Source of the DNA: Roseibium sp. HPY-6
GTDB taxonomy: Bacteria; Pseudomonadota; Alphaproteobacteria; Rhizobiales; Stappiaceae
DNA length: 64,000 nucleotides
Direction of reading: 5' to 3'
NCBI RefSeq assembly: GCF_040530035.1
Contig: NZ_JBEWCD010000002.1
Coordinates: forward strand, 1,426,001 to 1,490,000
Within the stretch, counting starts at the first letter, position 1. Each line of letters opens with the position of its first letter. Both the position numbers and the translations under genes were made by a program. The notes beneath the pieces are model-generated. The model was not told where the DNA came from and did no database searches. It saw nothing but the letters and a program-made list of their open reading frames with translations. This document shows, in pieces, positions 45,141 to 54,140 of this stretch.

Positions 45141-46277
45141 TTACGACGGCACCCGGAAGTGTTTCGACAGTTTCAGTGCCTGGCCCTGGTAGTTCGAGCC
45201 GATGCCTTCGCCGTAGAGCGTGACCGGCCGCTCCGCCATGTGCTCATAAACGAGCCGGCCGATAGTCTGACCGTGTTCGACGATAAAGGGAACGTCGTGG
45301 GAGCGGACCTCGAGCACGGCCCTGGATCCGACGCCGCCTGCGTCTGCGTGCCCAAACCCGGGATCGAAAAAGCCGGCATAGTGCACCCGAAATTCCCCAA
45401 CAAGCGGATCGAACGGCACCATTTCGGCGGCAAAATCCGGCGGCACATGGACCGCCTCCTGGCTGACTAGGATATAGAACGCGTCCGGATCGAGGATCAG
45501 TTCACCCTTCTGGCGCCGGTAAATCGGTTCCCAGAAATCAAGCGGATCCTGGGCTCCGACTACATCGACGTCAATGAGCCCGGAATGATGCTTGGCGCGA
45601 TAGCCGATCAGGCTGTCCGGGCCGTTTCCTTCAAGGTCGATCGACAACTGCACACCGCCGCCGATGCGCTCGTTGCCGCCGCTCATCAGCGTATGGGTCC
45701 GGTGCACGTCCTCAAGGATGGCATCGGCAATCAGCGAATGACCACGCCGGAAACGGATCTGGCTGAGGCGTGACCCGCTGCGCACGAGGATCGGAAAGGT
45801 GAGGGGTGAAATCTCCGCATAAAGCGGACCCTTGTATCCGGCCGGAACCGTGTCGAAGGCAAGGCCATTGTCGGTGATCACGCGTGTGAAAACGTCAAGA
45901 CGACCGGTCGAACTCTTCGGATTTGCGGTCGCTGAAATGTCTGATGCCAGGGCAAGGCTTTCCTGAAGCGGCACGATATAGACACAGCCGGTTTCCAGGA
46001 CTGCACCGTCCCTGAGGTCGACCGTGTGAAGTTTCAACTCTTCCAGGCGGTCGGCGACGCGGATTTCGGGGCCAGGCAGAAAGCTGGCACGAACGCGAAA
46101 AGCCACCGCGCCGAGGCGAAGGTCCAGACTGGCGGGTTGGATCTGCCCGGAAACAGGGGCTTCATCGGCCGAAATTTCACCGGCGGCGAACATTTCGCGA
46201 ATGATCCGCTCCGGTAAAATCCCGCTTGCTGCAAGGGTTGCGCTTCCGTTCAAGGCCTCGCCGGTTGGCACGTTCAT
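45141..46277 (-). CDS. dcd: 2'-deoxycytidine 5'-triphosphate deaminase (Dcd, long form)
   Basis: Converts dCTP to dUTP for thymidylate synthesis. The 378-residue form, with a tandem arrangement of two Dcd-like trimerisation modules, is typical of Alphaproteobacteria. Visible motifs include SGQIQPASLDLRLG, ANPKSSTGRLDVF, VPAGYKGPLYAEI, and in the second half VHYAGFFDPGFG and LEVRSHDVPFIVEHGQ. ATG 46277 gives the usual N-terminus and a GGGA ribosome site; upstream codons on the minus strand run into the metZ leader. Divergent from metZ. Confidence 0.93.
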   Translation of the reverse strand: MNVPTGEALNGSATLAASGILPERIIREMFAAGEISADEAPVSGQIQPASLDLRLGAVAFRVRASFLPGPEIRVADRLEELKLHTVDLRDGAVLETGCVYIVPLQESLALASDISATANPKSSTGRLDVFTRVITDNGLAFDTVPAGYKGPLYAEISPLTFPILVRSGSRLSQIRFRRGHSLIADAILEDVHRTHTLMSGGNERIGGGVQLSIDLEGNGPDSLIGYRAKHHSGLIDVDVVGAQDPLDFWEPIYRRQKGELILDPDAFYILVSQEAVHVPPDFAAEMVPFDPLVGEFRVHYAGFFDPGFGHADAGGVGSRAVLEVRSHDVPFIVEHGQTIGRLVYEHMAERPVTLYGEGIGSNYQGQALKLSKHFRVPS

Positions 46278-46412
46278 GAAGAATTCCCGTCTTTTGTCCT
46301 TAGAGGAATCCTTAAAGGATAGGTTGGCCCGCGCCAACAGGCTTTGTCGGTTCACGAGAACTTTCGCTGAAGATGATTGACCGCAGCAAGGTTTTCCCTT
46401 ACCACGGAGCCA

Positions 46413-46468
46413 TTCCGTGGTGATTTGGGCCGGCCGGCTTGCAGCCACGTTAAATAAATCGCTAAAAA
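46413..46468 (+). promoter_or_regulatory. SAM-II riboswitch aptamer
   Basis: The conserved segments CGTGGTGATTTG, GCCGGCTTGCAGCCACGTTAAA and a final GCTAAA (parts written separately; the whole spans 46413-46468) match the metA motif/SAM-II aptamer of Alphaproteobacteria. It is directly upstream of metZ, a methionine-synthesis gene. Confidence 0.93.
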
Positions 46469-46482
46469 AGGCCGGAGGTGCG

Positions 46483-46510
46483 AACCCCGGTCTTGAGGCT
46501 GGGGTTTTTT
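46483..46510 (+). terminator. Riboswitch expression-platform terminator
   Basis: Stem AACCCCGGTC/GGCTGGGGTT (two wobble pairs) with a TTGA loop, followed by TTTTTT, 15 bases after the aptamer and 22 before metZ. It fits SAM-induced termination. Confidence 0.85.
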
Positions 46511-46531
46511 GCGTTTGGAGCGAACAAGACA

Positions 46532-47722
46532 ATGACTGAGTCCACCACCAAGAACTGGCGTCCTGCAACCTCTTTGGTTCACGGCGGTACCATGCGTTCG
46601 CCTTTTGGTGAAACCTCGGAAGCCATGTATCTGACCCAAGGCTTTGTCTACGACAATGCCGAGGCGGCGGAAGCGCGCTTCAATGGCGAAGACCCGGGCT
46701 TTGTCTATTCCCGCTATGCCAACCCGACCGTTTCCATGTTTGAAGATCGCATCAAAGCGCTTGAAGGTGCGGAAGCTGCGCGTGGTACTGCGAGCGGCAT
46801 GGCCGCGGTGAACCTTGCCCTGATGGCGTCAGTCAAGGCCGGCGATCACGTGATCGCGGCAAAAGCGCTGTTCGGCTCCTGCCGCTACATTTGCGAAACA
46901 CTGTTGCCGCGCTTTGGCGTCGAAAGCACGCTCGTCGACGGGACGGATATCGAACAGTGGAAGGCGGCGGTGCGACCGAACACACGCGCGCTTTTTTTGG
47001 AAAGCCCGACCAACCCGACGCTGGAAGTCATCGATGTTTCAGCGGTCGCGGAGATTGCAAAAACGGCCGGCGCGCGCCTTATCGTCGACAACGTGTTTGC
47101 CACCCCGCTTTACCAGTCACCGCTTCAGCTTGGGGCCGATGTTGTTGTCTATTCGGCAACGAAGCATATCGATGGCCAGGGTCGATGCCTTGGCGGTGTG
47201 GTTCTGTCCGATGAAGAATGGATCGTCGACGAAGTCATGCCGTTTGTGAAGCATACGGGTCCGCATATGAGCCCGTTTAACGCCTGGGTCCTGATGAAGG
47301 GCCTTGAAACGCTTCCGATCCGTGTCGCGCGACAGACCGAGAGCGCGGGACAGATTGCCGATTTTCTCGCCGGCCAATCCAAGGTCAAGCGGCTGATCTA
47401 CCCCGGGCGGGACGACCATCCGCAGGCGGATCTGGCCAAGCGGCAGATGCGTGCCGGTTCGACCATGGTGGCCCTGGAAATCGAAGGCGGCAAAGAGGCG
47501 GCCTTCCGCTTCACCAATGCGCTGGACATCATCCGGATCTCCAACAACCTTGGCGATGCGAAAAGCCTGATCACCCATCCGGCAACAACGACGCACCAGT
47601 CGATCGGTGAAGAAGCGCGCGCCGAACTCGGTATCACCGACGGCATTTTGCGGCTGTCGGTCGGGCTGGAAGATCCGCAGGATCTGCTGGAAGACGTCGA
47701 AAAAGCGCTGAACGCGGTCTGA
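46532..47722 (+). CDS. metZ: O-succinylhomoserine sulfhydrylase MetZ
   Basis: PLP enzyme making homocysteine from O-succinylhomoserine and sulfide. 396 residues. Key features: VYSRYANPTVSMFEDRIKALEG, the PLP Lys in SATKHIDGQGR (about 211), and the C-terminal ISNNLGDAKSLITHPATTTH. ATG 46532 follows GGAG. It is controlled by the SAM-II riboswitch. It is followed by a hairpin and the convergent WYL regulator. Confidence 0.94.
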   Translation: MTESTTKNWRPATSLVHGGTMRSPFGETSEAMYLTQGFVYDNAEAAEARFNGEDPGFVYSRYANPTVSMFEDRIKALEGAEAARGTASGMAAVNLALMASVKAGDHVIAAKALFGSCRYICETLLPRFGVESTLVDGTDIEQWKAAVRPNTRALFLESPTNPTLEVIDVSAVAEIAKTAGARLIVDNVFATPLYQSPLQLGADVVVYSATKHIDGQGRCLGGVVLSDEEWIVDEVMPFVKHTGPHMSPFNAWVLMKGLETLPIRVARQTESAGQIADFLAGQSKVKRLIYPGRDDHPQADLAKRQMRAGSTMVALEIEGGKEAAFRFTNALDIIRISNNLGDAKSLITHPATTTHQSIGEEARAELGITDGILRLSVGLEDPQDLLEDVEKALNAV

Positions 47723-47730
47723 GGTGATGC

Positions 47731-47759
47731 TCAGGCAGGGAGAATGAAACCCTGCCTGA
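47731..47759. terminator. Hairpin after metZ
   Basis: Perfect 10-bp stem TCAGGCAGGG/CCCTGCCTGA with a 9-base loop between convergent genes. It lacks a T-tract on either strand, so it may act as an mRNA end or stability element rather than an intrinsic terminator. Confidence 0.45.
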
Positions 47760-47769
47760 ACGGTGATCG

Positions 47770-48489
47770 TCAATCGAACGTCTGCCGAACCGGGCGGACG
47801 CTGTCGTCGAAGGGCACATGGCGTCGTCGAAAGGTTGAACCCTCGACGCATTCGGCTGCGCTGATCCGGTCCATTCGGAAGTGCCGGAAATCCTGGCGCG
47901 ACGGGTCCCAGGCGACCAGATACCAGAGCGGCGGCAGGATCAGCATGGCTTGCGGCTCCACATGCCGCGTCGTCTCAGCGCCCTTCGCGTCCCTATAGCG
48001 GAAGCGCAGGTGCAAGCGATTGAGAAAGGCCGGTTCAAAGGCCGGCAGAAGCGCGGGGTCCATTGTTCCCAGATCGGATATGTCGACCTCGGGAGCAAGC
48101 GGTCCGACGTAGAGACAATCCAAAAAACGCCGTAAATCCCGAACCTTGTCCGAAGGCAGAGCTTTCTCGATCTTGGCAAGAGCCGCGTCTGCAAGACCCG
48201 AGAAGGGAAGGGTGCCGGCAGCTCTCATGCTTGCAACGCTGATCAGAAGCGCGAAGACCTCAGCGACTGAGAGACGCGCAGTGGTCTGGATGGAGTGCGG
48301 ATCAAGGTAAAGGCCGCCTCCGCGGCCGATTTGCGAGTGAATGGCAAACCCTTCATCGCGCAGGGCTGCAATGTCGCGCAACACAGTGCGCCGAGAAGCG
48401 CCAACCTCTTCTGCCAGGCGAGAAATGGTGGATGTGCCTTGACGGCGAAGGTTGCGCACGAGAGCGTCTTGTCGGTGGCGTGCATTCAT
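47770..48489 (-). CDS. HTH/WYL-domain transcriptional regulator (YafY type)
   Basis: 239 residues. The N-terminal winged helix has TISRLAEEVGASRRTVLRDIAALRDEG, followed by a WYL domain (FRYRDAKG, WYLVAWDPSRQDFRHFRMDRI). WYL domains often sense nucleotides or other small ligands. It is divergent from the epoxide-hydrolase-like gene with an inverted repeat in between, so autoregulation and control of that gene are likely. Confidence 0.88.
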   Translation of the reverse strand: MNARHRQDALVRNLRRQGTSTISRLAEEVGASRRTVLRDIAALRDEGFAIHSQIGRGGGLYLDPHSIQTTARLSVAEVFALLISVASMRAAGTLPFSGLADAALAKIEKALPSDKVRDLRRFLDCLYVGPLAPEVDISDLGTMDPALLPAFEPAFLNRLHLRFRYRDAKGAETTRHVEPQAMLILPPLWYLVAWDPSRQDFRHFRMDRISAAECVEGSTFRRRHVPFDDSVRPVRQTFD

Positions 48490-48511
48490 TTGGTTAGGCT
48501 ATCGATTAATA

Positions 48512-48528
48512 GTGCCAGTTTTTGGCAC
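48512..48528. promoter_or_regulatory. Inverted repeat, candidate WYL-regulator operator
   Basis: GTGCCA-GTTTT-TGGCAC, flanked by TAAT and ATTA, centred in the 86-base region between the WYL regulator and the hydrolase it faces. Confidence 0.55.
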
Positions 48529-48575
48529 CATTAAGCTTCATGTAACGGCTTTAAAAGTCAACAAGGAGCAGAGCA

Positions 48576-49520
48576 GTGTTCAATCCAACCGATTTTCCAA
48601 GTCCGTGCCTCATTGCTGTGAACGGCGTCGAACTTGAAGTATTTGAAGCAGGACGCGAACATTCGGGAAATCCGATTGTGCTCTGTCACGGTTGGCCGGA
48701 ACACGCGTTTTCCTGGCGCTACCAGATGCCCGCGCTTGCCGAGGCGGGCTACCATGTCATCGTCCCCAATCAGCGTGGCTACGGAAACTCGTCGCAACCA
48801 GGCAATGTTACCGCCTACGATATTGACCATCTGACAGGAGATCTTGTCGCGCTCCTTGATCACTATGGTTACGAGGATGCTGTCTTTGCCGGTCACGACT
48901 GGGGAGCGATGGTCGTTTGGGGATTGGCCTTGTTGCATCCGAACCGGGTCCGCAAGGTGATCAACCTGAGCCTGCCGTACCAGGAGCGCGGCGAAAAGCC
49001 ATGGGTCGAGCTCATGGAGACTTTTCTCGGCGCTGACAATTATTTCGTCCACTTCAACCGGAAGCCGGGCGTAGCGGATGCGGTCTTTCAGGAAAACACC
49101 TGCAGGTTTCTCCGAAGTCTTTACCGGAAAAACGAGCCCCCGGCGGCACCGGAACCGGGTATGGCCCTTATAAATCTTGCCAGGGCGGAGGAGCCACGCG
49201 GCGAAGCCGTCATGAGTGAAGCCGAACTGAGTGTCTTCGTTTCCGCCTTCGAGAGATCGGGCTTCACGGGCAGCATCAACTGGTACCGGAACCTTGACCG
49301 CAACTGGCATCTCCTGGCGGATGTGGACCCGGTCATCAGGCAGCCCGCGCTCATGATCTATGGCGACAGGGATCCCATCCCGAAGTCCGAAAACCTCTCG
49401 CAGTTCGTGCCGGATGTGGATGTGGTCAGCCTGGACTGCGGCCATTGGATCCAGCAGGAAAAACCGGACGAGACGAACCGCGAGATTCTGGCTTGGCTGG
49501 AACGACAGAACACCGCCTAG
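48576..49520 (+). CDS. Alpha/beta hydrolase, epoxide-hydrolase-like
   Basis: 314 residues. HGWPE is the oxyanion motif, AGHDWGAM holds the nucleophilic Asp, and DRDPI and CGHWIQQE supply the acid and His, as in soluble epoxide hydrolases and haloalkane dehalogenases. The tyrosine-bearing lid (NWYRNLDRNW) favours epoxide hydrolase. GTG start at 48576 with AAGGAG 7 bases upstream. Divergent from the WYL regulator. The substrate is unknown. Confidence 0.9.
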   Translation: MFNPTDFPSPCLIAVNGVELEVFEAGREHSGNPIVLCHGWPEHAFSWRYQMPALAEAGYHVIVPNQRGYGNSSQPGNVTAYDIDHLTGDLVALLDHYGYEDAVFAGHDWGAMVVWGLALLHPNRVRKVINLSLPYQERGEKPWVELMETFLGADNYFVHFNRKPGVADAVFQENTCRFLRSLYRKNEPPAAPEPGMALINLARAEEPRGEAVMSEAELSVFVSAFERSGFTGSINWYRNLDRNWHLLADVDPVIRQPALMIYGDRDPIPKSENLSQFVPDVDVVSLDCGHWIQQEKPDETNREILAWLERQNTA

Positions 49521-49565
49521 CTGATGCTCCGTCAATTCAAGTCTGCTTCCGGTGCGCCTTACCGG

Positions 49566-50501
49566 TCAGCTCTCTCCGGCTGAAGCGATCTCAGGGTCTG
49601 CCCGGTTCTTTGACCGATGCTTCAGGAACTCCACGAGCAGCCTGAGGCACTCTACCCTTTTGTTCTGCGCAGGATAGTAGATGTAAAACGGGGGGAGGTC
49701 CTTGGCGTATGGCTTGAGGACCCTCTCAAGTTCTCCGGTCTTCAGATGATCCTCCATTGTCGCCTTCATGGACCAGCCGACACCGTGGCCCTCGCGCGCG
49801 GCTTGAATAACGCCAGCGGCGGAATCGAAGATCAGCCGGGCGGGCGGGTCGATGCATGTGTCCTGGCCATCCTCGGTTACCCACCATTCCCGCAGCTCAC
49901 CGGAACTGGGGAGCCGTTGTCGTATGCACTGATGGTCCAAAAGGTCACGAGGCGTACGGGGCAAGCCATGGTTCTGGAGATATGAGGGCGCGGCAAAGAA
50001 GGCTGACTTGATCGGTGGGGTAATGCGTACCGCGATCATGTCAGGGCTCAGCATGTCGCCCATGCGAATGCCCGCATGAATTCCCCGGCGGACGATATCG
50101 ACCAGTTCTTCATTCCAGGAAATATCCAGGTTGATGCCCGGGTGTCTTGCCAGGAAGTCTTTCAGAACGGGTGCGAGTGCGGCGATATAAGCGCCGCGCG
50201 AAAGGCTCAGCCTTAACGTGCCGGTTGTCGAGCGCGCCATCTCCTTCGTTTTCTTGAAGGCGTAGGTCAGGTCCCGATGCGCAGGCGCAGCGGCATCGAA
50301 AAGAATTTTCCCGGCTTCGGTGAGCTCCAAGCTGCGTGTCGTGCGGAAAAACAGTTCAATTCCCAACCGGTCTTCAAGCGCCTTAAGCTGCAGGCTCACG
50401 GCGGGTGCTCCGACGCCGAGCACTTCTGCGGCTGATCGCATTGATCCTTCACGAACAATGGTTAGAAAGACCTCGATGCCATGTGTGGGTATGCGCTCCA
50501 T
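49566..50501 (-). CDS. LysR family transcriptional regulator
   Basis: 311 residues. The N-terminal HTH (FLTIVREGSMRSAAEVLGVGAPAVSLQLKALEDRLGIELFFRTTRSLELTEAG) is given here only as positions about 11-66, with key pattern SxxxAAxxLGVxxPAVSLQ. The remainder is the effector-binding domain. It is divergent from the DMT exporter, the usual arrangement for regulator and target. The ligand is unknown. Confidence 0.9.
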   Translation of the reverse strand: MERIPTHGIEVFLTIVREGSMRSAAEVLGVGAPAVSLQLKALEDRLGIELFFRTTRSLELTEAGKILFDAAAPAHRDLTYAFKKTKEMARSTTGTLRLSLSRGAYIAALAPVLKDFLARHPGINLDISWNEELVDIVRRGIHAGIRMGDMLSPDMIAVRITPPIKSAFFAAPSYLQNHGLPRTPRDLLDHQCIRQRLPSSGELREWWVTEDGQDTCIDPPARLIFDSAAGVIQAAREGHGVGWSMKATMEDHLKTGELERVLKPYAKDLPPFYIYYPAQNKRVECLRLLVEFLKHRSKNRADPEIASAGES

Positions 50502-50509
50502 TCTTTAAA

Positions 50510-50522
50510 ATTATCAAATAAT
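50510..50522. promoter_or_regulatory. ATTAT-CAA-ATAAT, candidate LysR-type site
   Basis: A perfect 5-3-5 inverted repeat with the T-N11-A spacing typical of LysR boxes, in the region between the LysR gene and the divergent transporter. Confidence 0.4.
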
Positions 50523-50604
50523 GCCTTCAATTTGCAATGCCTACCCAAACTAATGCCACGACGGTACGTCTTGGAAACGAAGAACTTTGCGCAAGGAAGA
50601 TCAC

Positions 50605-51537
50605 TTGAACGACAACACGCTCTCCCGTCCGCAGAACATCGTCGGTGGTGTGGTCCTGATCGTTGCAGCGGCGCTTACGATCTCGATCCAGGATGTGGTG
50701 TTCAAGTTATTCAGCAGCAACATGACCCTGTGGCAGATTTTCGCGCTGCGCGGCATGCTCGCGATACCTATGCTTTGGGCAGTTCTGTGGGCGAGGGGAG
50801 TGCATCGGGGCGTCGTTCGCGCCGCGTTCGGAAAATGGCCGATGTTACGATCGGTCTTCATCACGACCACGTTTCTGGCGTTTTATGCAGCAATCCCGTT
50901 CCTGAGCCTGTCGACCGTCGGCGCGGCCAACTATCTTGCCCCGATCTTTGTGGCGCTTCTGTCCGCATATGCGATCGGGGAGGCTGTCGGACCGTTCGGA
51001 AGGCTGGGTATCGTTCTCGGGTTTGCCGGCGTCGTGGTATTGCTGCAACCGGGGACCGACGCGTTCTCGCCCTGGGCGCTGCTTCCCGTTGTCGGAGCTG
51101 CGTTTTATGCGATGGCGCACATTACGACGCGGGTCAAATGCCAGGACACCCCGCTTTCTGCCCTTTCGCTGTCGCAGACTATTGTCATGCTGACGGCGGG
51201 CGTTTCTGTCAGTGCCCTGATTTACCTGGTTGTTCCGCCCGGCGACTTGCTCCGTGAGTATCCCTACATTTTTGGTGTGTGGTCGGATATCGGTTTGACA
51301 GACTGGCTGGTCCTCGCGCTGCTGGCGGGATTGACGATCGTCATTGGAATGATGCTGGCAGGCGCCTACCAGGCCGCCCCACCCGCCATCGTCTCAACCT
51401 TCGAATACAGCTATCTCGTGTTCGTCGCGATCTGGGACATTTTGTTTTTCGGCATATCGCCGAGTTTTGCATCTGTGACCGGCATGATGATGATTGTCAG
51501 CGCAGGACTGCTGGTGCTCCGCCGGAAGGCGCGGTGA
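50605..51537 (+). CDS. DMT (EamA-type) transporter
   Basis: 310 residues with about ten membrane helices in two EamA repeats (second repeat from about 150; GLTIVIGMMLAGAYQAAPPAIVSTFEYSYLVF region given by its family pattern). A likely metabolite exporter. TTG at 50605 is chosen as start because AAGGAAG sits 6 bases upstream; an earlier TTG at 50587 lacks a site. Divergent from the LysR regulator. It ends 8 bases before the convergent CDF gene. Confidence 0.85.
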   Translation: MNDNTLSRPQNIVGGVVLIVAAALTISIQDVVFKLFSSNMTLWQIFALRGMLAIPMLWAVLWARGVHRGVVRAAFGKWPMLRSVFITTTFLAFYAAIPFLSLSTVGAANYLAPIFVALLSAYAIGEAVGPFGRLGIVLGFAGVVVLLQPGTDAFSPWALLPVVGAAFYAMAHITTRVKCQDTPLSALSLSQTIVMLTAGVSVSALIYLVVPPGDLLREYPYIFGVWSDIGLTDWLVLALLAGLTIVIGMMLAGAYQAAPPAIVSTFEYSYLVFVAIWDILFFGISPSFASVTGMMMIVSAGLLVLRRKAR

Positions 51538-51545
51538 TCGCGTTT

Positions 51546-52538
51546 TCACGCGGCTTCCTTGGACATGCCGCAGCGGTGCACTTCCACAGTCACATGCACG
51601 ATCCCAAGGCTCTCGGGGATCAGTGCCTTGTAGTGGTTCGGGCTGCGGGGGTGATCACTGACAATCGTGGCCTCGGCGGCATGCTGTCCCTGGCCGATCG
51701 CCCAGACATGCAGGTCGGCGATCCTGTCGCTCTCGTCAGCCCGGAGCGCCGCGCGCACCTGATCGATCAATCGGTCATCCGCTTGCCAGTCCAGGAGAAC
51801 TTTTGCCGACATCCGCAGTAGGCCGAATGACCAATGTGCGACAAGAGCGGCGCCGACAATGCCCATGACTGGATCAAGCCACGTCGCCCCCGCGAACTTG
51901 CCGGCAAGGAGCGCGAGAATTGCCAGAAGCGACGTCAGCGCATCTGCCAGAACATGGAGATAAGCGGCCCTCAGGTTGTGGTCCTTATGGATTTCGGAGG
52001 TCTGCTCATCGTCATGATCGTGCCCGTGATGATGGTGGTGGTGGTCATGATCATGCCCGTGACCATGCCCATGCTCGTGATGGTGGTGGTGATGCGGAGT
52101 GGACGCGAGCAGCCAAGCGCTGGCGCCGTTCACGAGAAGTCCAATCACAGCGACCAGAATTGCCTGGTCGAAACTGATGGCAACGGGGTTGAACAGCCGC
52201 TCGATGCTTTCAACGGCCATGAGTGCGGCAAAACCTACCAGAAGGATCGCACTGGCGAATGCCGCCAGGCTGTTGACCTTGCCCGTTCCGAATGAAAAAC
52301 GCCGATTGGCGGCTTGCCGCCGCGCATAGACATAGGCGGCGACACTGATGCCGAGCGCTGCCGCATGGCTTGCCATGTGCAGTCCGTCGGCGAGGAGCGC
52401 CATCGAGCCGTAGTAAAGTCCGGCGAAGACCTCCACGACCATGAAGACGGCGGTCACAACGACAATGATGAGTGTCCGCCGTTCGCCCGGGCGCGCCTTG
52501 TCCTGACCGAAAACGTGGTCGTGTGTCCAGGAGGACAT
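51546..52538 (-). CDS. dmeF: Cation diffusion facilitator, DmeF-like metal exporter
   Basis: About 330 residues. Six membrane helices with the metal-site motifs of CDF proteins (ADGLHMASHAAAL, HVLADALTSLLAI). Between helices 4 and 5 is a very His-rich cytoplasmic loop of about 30 residues with about 20 His, then a C-terminal regulatory domain. DmeF exports Co/Ni in rhizobia; metal preference here is inferred. No DmeR-type repressor gene is adjacent. ATG 52538 is used; a GTG five codons upstream is possible. Confidence 0.85.
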   Translation of the reverse strand: MSSWTHDHVFGQDKARPGERRTLIIVVVTAVFMVVEVFAGLYYGSMALLADGLHMASHAAALGISVAAYVYARRQAANRRFSFGTGKVNSLAAFASAILLVGFAALMAVESIERLFNPVAISFDQAILVAVIGLLVNGASAWLLASTPHHHHHHEHGHGHGHDHDHHHHHHGHDHDDEQTSEIHKDHNLRAAYLHVLADALTSLLAILALLAGKFAGATWLDPVMGIVGAALVAHWSFGLLRMSAKVLLDWQADDRLIDQVRAALRADESDRIADLHVWAIGQGQHAAEATIVSDHPRSPNHYKALIPESLGIVHVTVEVHRCGMSKEAA

Positions 52539-52893
52539 GTCTTTCGTGTGCACTTTAAAAAGTCTCCCGCAACATCCGGATCTGTTTATGTCCTACGACC
52601 TGATTCTATGCCTTTTGAACTTGTCTGAAATGCGTAGCACACGGCAGAGCAGACTGTCTTCGCAAGATGCCCGCTAAAGCGCCTGCGTTGCAGCTGACCG
52701 GCCCAGTATCATTGTCGCCATTCGGATACGGAAGAGGTGCCTTTGCCGGCATATGGTTTTTCGTCTTTGGGCATGCTTCAAGTTCACGCGCATACGCGTT
52801 ATCTGCCCGAAATACCGGTATCGTCTTCGAAGTGTCATGCGCGGTCGGTACGCCAGCGGTGGAGTTGGGAACTGCTTTTCGAAAGGCCAGTGT
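52539..52893. other. 355-base intergenic region
   Basis: Divergent between the CDF and sulfotransferase genes. Short overlapping frames occur without ribosome sites. No operator or repeat is clear. Confidence 0.45.
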
Positions 52894-53682
52894 ATGGGAA
52901 CGCAGGATAAGTCGGGATACCAGGCCTACGTCATCTGCACGTCGCCCCGCAGCGGCAGCACGCTCTTGTGCAAGCTTCTCGCGGCAACAGGGCAGGCGGG
53001 TGACCCGAAGTCCTACTTTCACAAAGCCAGTCTTGATGCCTGGCAGGCTCATTTCGGGCTGGAAGGCGAGGTTTTTCCAGGTGAACGCGAACGGCTTTCT
53101 GTTCTTTTTGAAACGGCCCGGCAAAAAGGCTCTGCCGGAACCGGGATCTTCGGTCTGAGATTGCAGCGCGGGAGTTTTGACTTCTTCTCAGCGAAGCTCA
53201 ATTCCCTTCATCCGGAATTGACGAGCCTTTCAGCACGGATCGAGGCCGTGTTCGGCAAACCGTTGTTTATCCATCTCACCCGGGACGACAAGGTTGCCCA
53301 GGCTGTCTCCTTCGTGAAAGCCAGCCAGACGGGGCTCTGGCACCAGGCGCCGGACGGGACCGAAATAGAAAGGCTGGCACCGCCGCAGGAACCAGCCTAT
53401 GACCACGCACGGATCAGGCAGCACGTCGAAGAGATGATGGCATATGATCAGGCCTGGATCGACTGGTTCGAGGACGAAGGTCTGACGCCGCGGCGCATAA
53501 CCTATGATGAACTCGCCCGTCAGCCCGTTGCAGCGGTCGAGACGATCCTCAGGGAACTTGGGCAGGATCCGAAAGCGGCTGCAGGCATTGAGCTCCCCGT
53601 CGCACGGCTGTCGGACAAGACCAACCGGGAATGGATCGAGCGTTTCAGAGCCGAGGAAACAGGCTCGTCATCCGGGTCCTGA
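52894..53682 (+). CDS. Stf0-type sulfotransferase
   Basis: 262 residues. It has the PAPS-binding 5'-phosphosulfate loop TSPRSGSTLLCKLL near the N-terminus, the 3'-phosphate region FIHLTRDDKVAQAVS and a closing motif ITYDELARQP, as in Stf0 (trehalose 2-sulfotransferase). Probably sulfates a glycolipid or sugar. ATG 52894 after GAAAGG gives the family start; upstream in-frame residues are atypical. Confidence 0.9.
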   Translation: MGTQDKSGYQAYVICTSPRSGSTLLCKLLAATGQAGDPKSYFHKASLDAWQAHFGLEGEVFPGERERLSVLFETARQKGSAGTGIFGLRLQRGSFDFFSAKLNSLHPELTSLSARIEAVFGKPLFIHLTRDDKVAQAVSFVKASQTGLWHQAPDGTEIERLAPPQEPAYDHARIRQHVEEMMAYDQAWIDWFEDEGLTPRRITYDELARQPVAAVETILRELGQDPKAAAGIELPVARLSDKTNREWIERFRAEETGSSSGS

Positions 53683-53779
53683 TGCGCCGCTTCAACCTCT
53701 ACACCGGGGGTTTTCGATTCTGCCCTGATTTACCCATTTGCGCGGTGCAGGTGTCGGATCGAAACGTCCTCGTGGCATT

Positions 53780-53906
53780 CGGACTTAAAAATGTCCGTAA
53801 TAAGCACTATATCTATAGTGATTTCCTGGTATTTTGGGGCTTGTCCTGCCCCGGAAATTCACCGGGTGGTTTGTATCTGTTTAGCGCAAACTTAAGCGGT
53901 TTTGCG
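53780..53906. promoter_or_regulatory. Cluster of four inverted repeats before the 53.9 kb operon
   Basis: CGGAC/GTCCG (53780-53797, 8-base loop); CACTATA-TC-TATAGTG (53805-53820, perfect); CCCGG/CCGGG (53850-53866); CGCAAA/TTTGCG (53885-53906). They fill the 260 bases before an unrecognised operon. They could be operators or leader structures. Confidence 0.5.
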
Positions 53907-53942
53907 ATAAGATAGCGCCGAGTTTGATTCTAGGAGGTTGGA

Positions 53943-54134
53943 ATGTCGAGTTCGTCCCGCCGGGAACGGCTTCTGAGGGAATTCAGCAAAGAATCAAAAG
54001 GTTCTTTTGCAACGGTGTATCGCGCCCTGTCTGAAGTGTCCGCCGAGGAGAACTCTTCTTCAATCAAGGAAGACGACGTTAGAAACAGGATTAAGAGCTT
54101 GTTGAAAGGCCAGAAGCCCGCGTTCGCAAGGTAA
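53943..54134 (+). CDS. Small hydrophilic hypothetical protein (63 aa)
   Basis: Not recognised. Highly charged and Ser-rich, mostly helical (SRRERLLREFSKESKG, DDVRNRIKSLL). A strong ribosome site AGGAGGTTGGA precedes the ATG, so translation is likely. It is six bases upstream of the membrane protein gene and surely cotranscribed. A partner or regulator role for that protein is inference. Confidence 0.75.
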   Translation: MSSSSRRERLLREFSKESKGSFATVYRALSEVSAEENSSSIKEDDVRNRIKSLLKGQKPAFAR

Positions 54135-54140
54135 TTGTGA

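Noticed and set aside
48558..49535. 325-residue minus-strand frame opposite the epoxide hydrolase
   Set aside because: The plus strand has all catalytic motifs and a good ribosome site.
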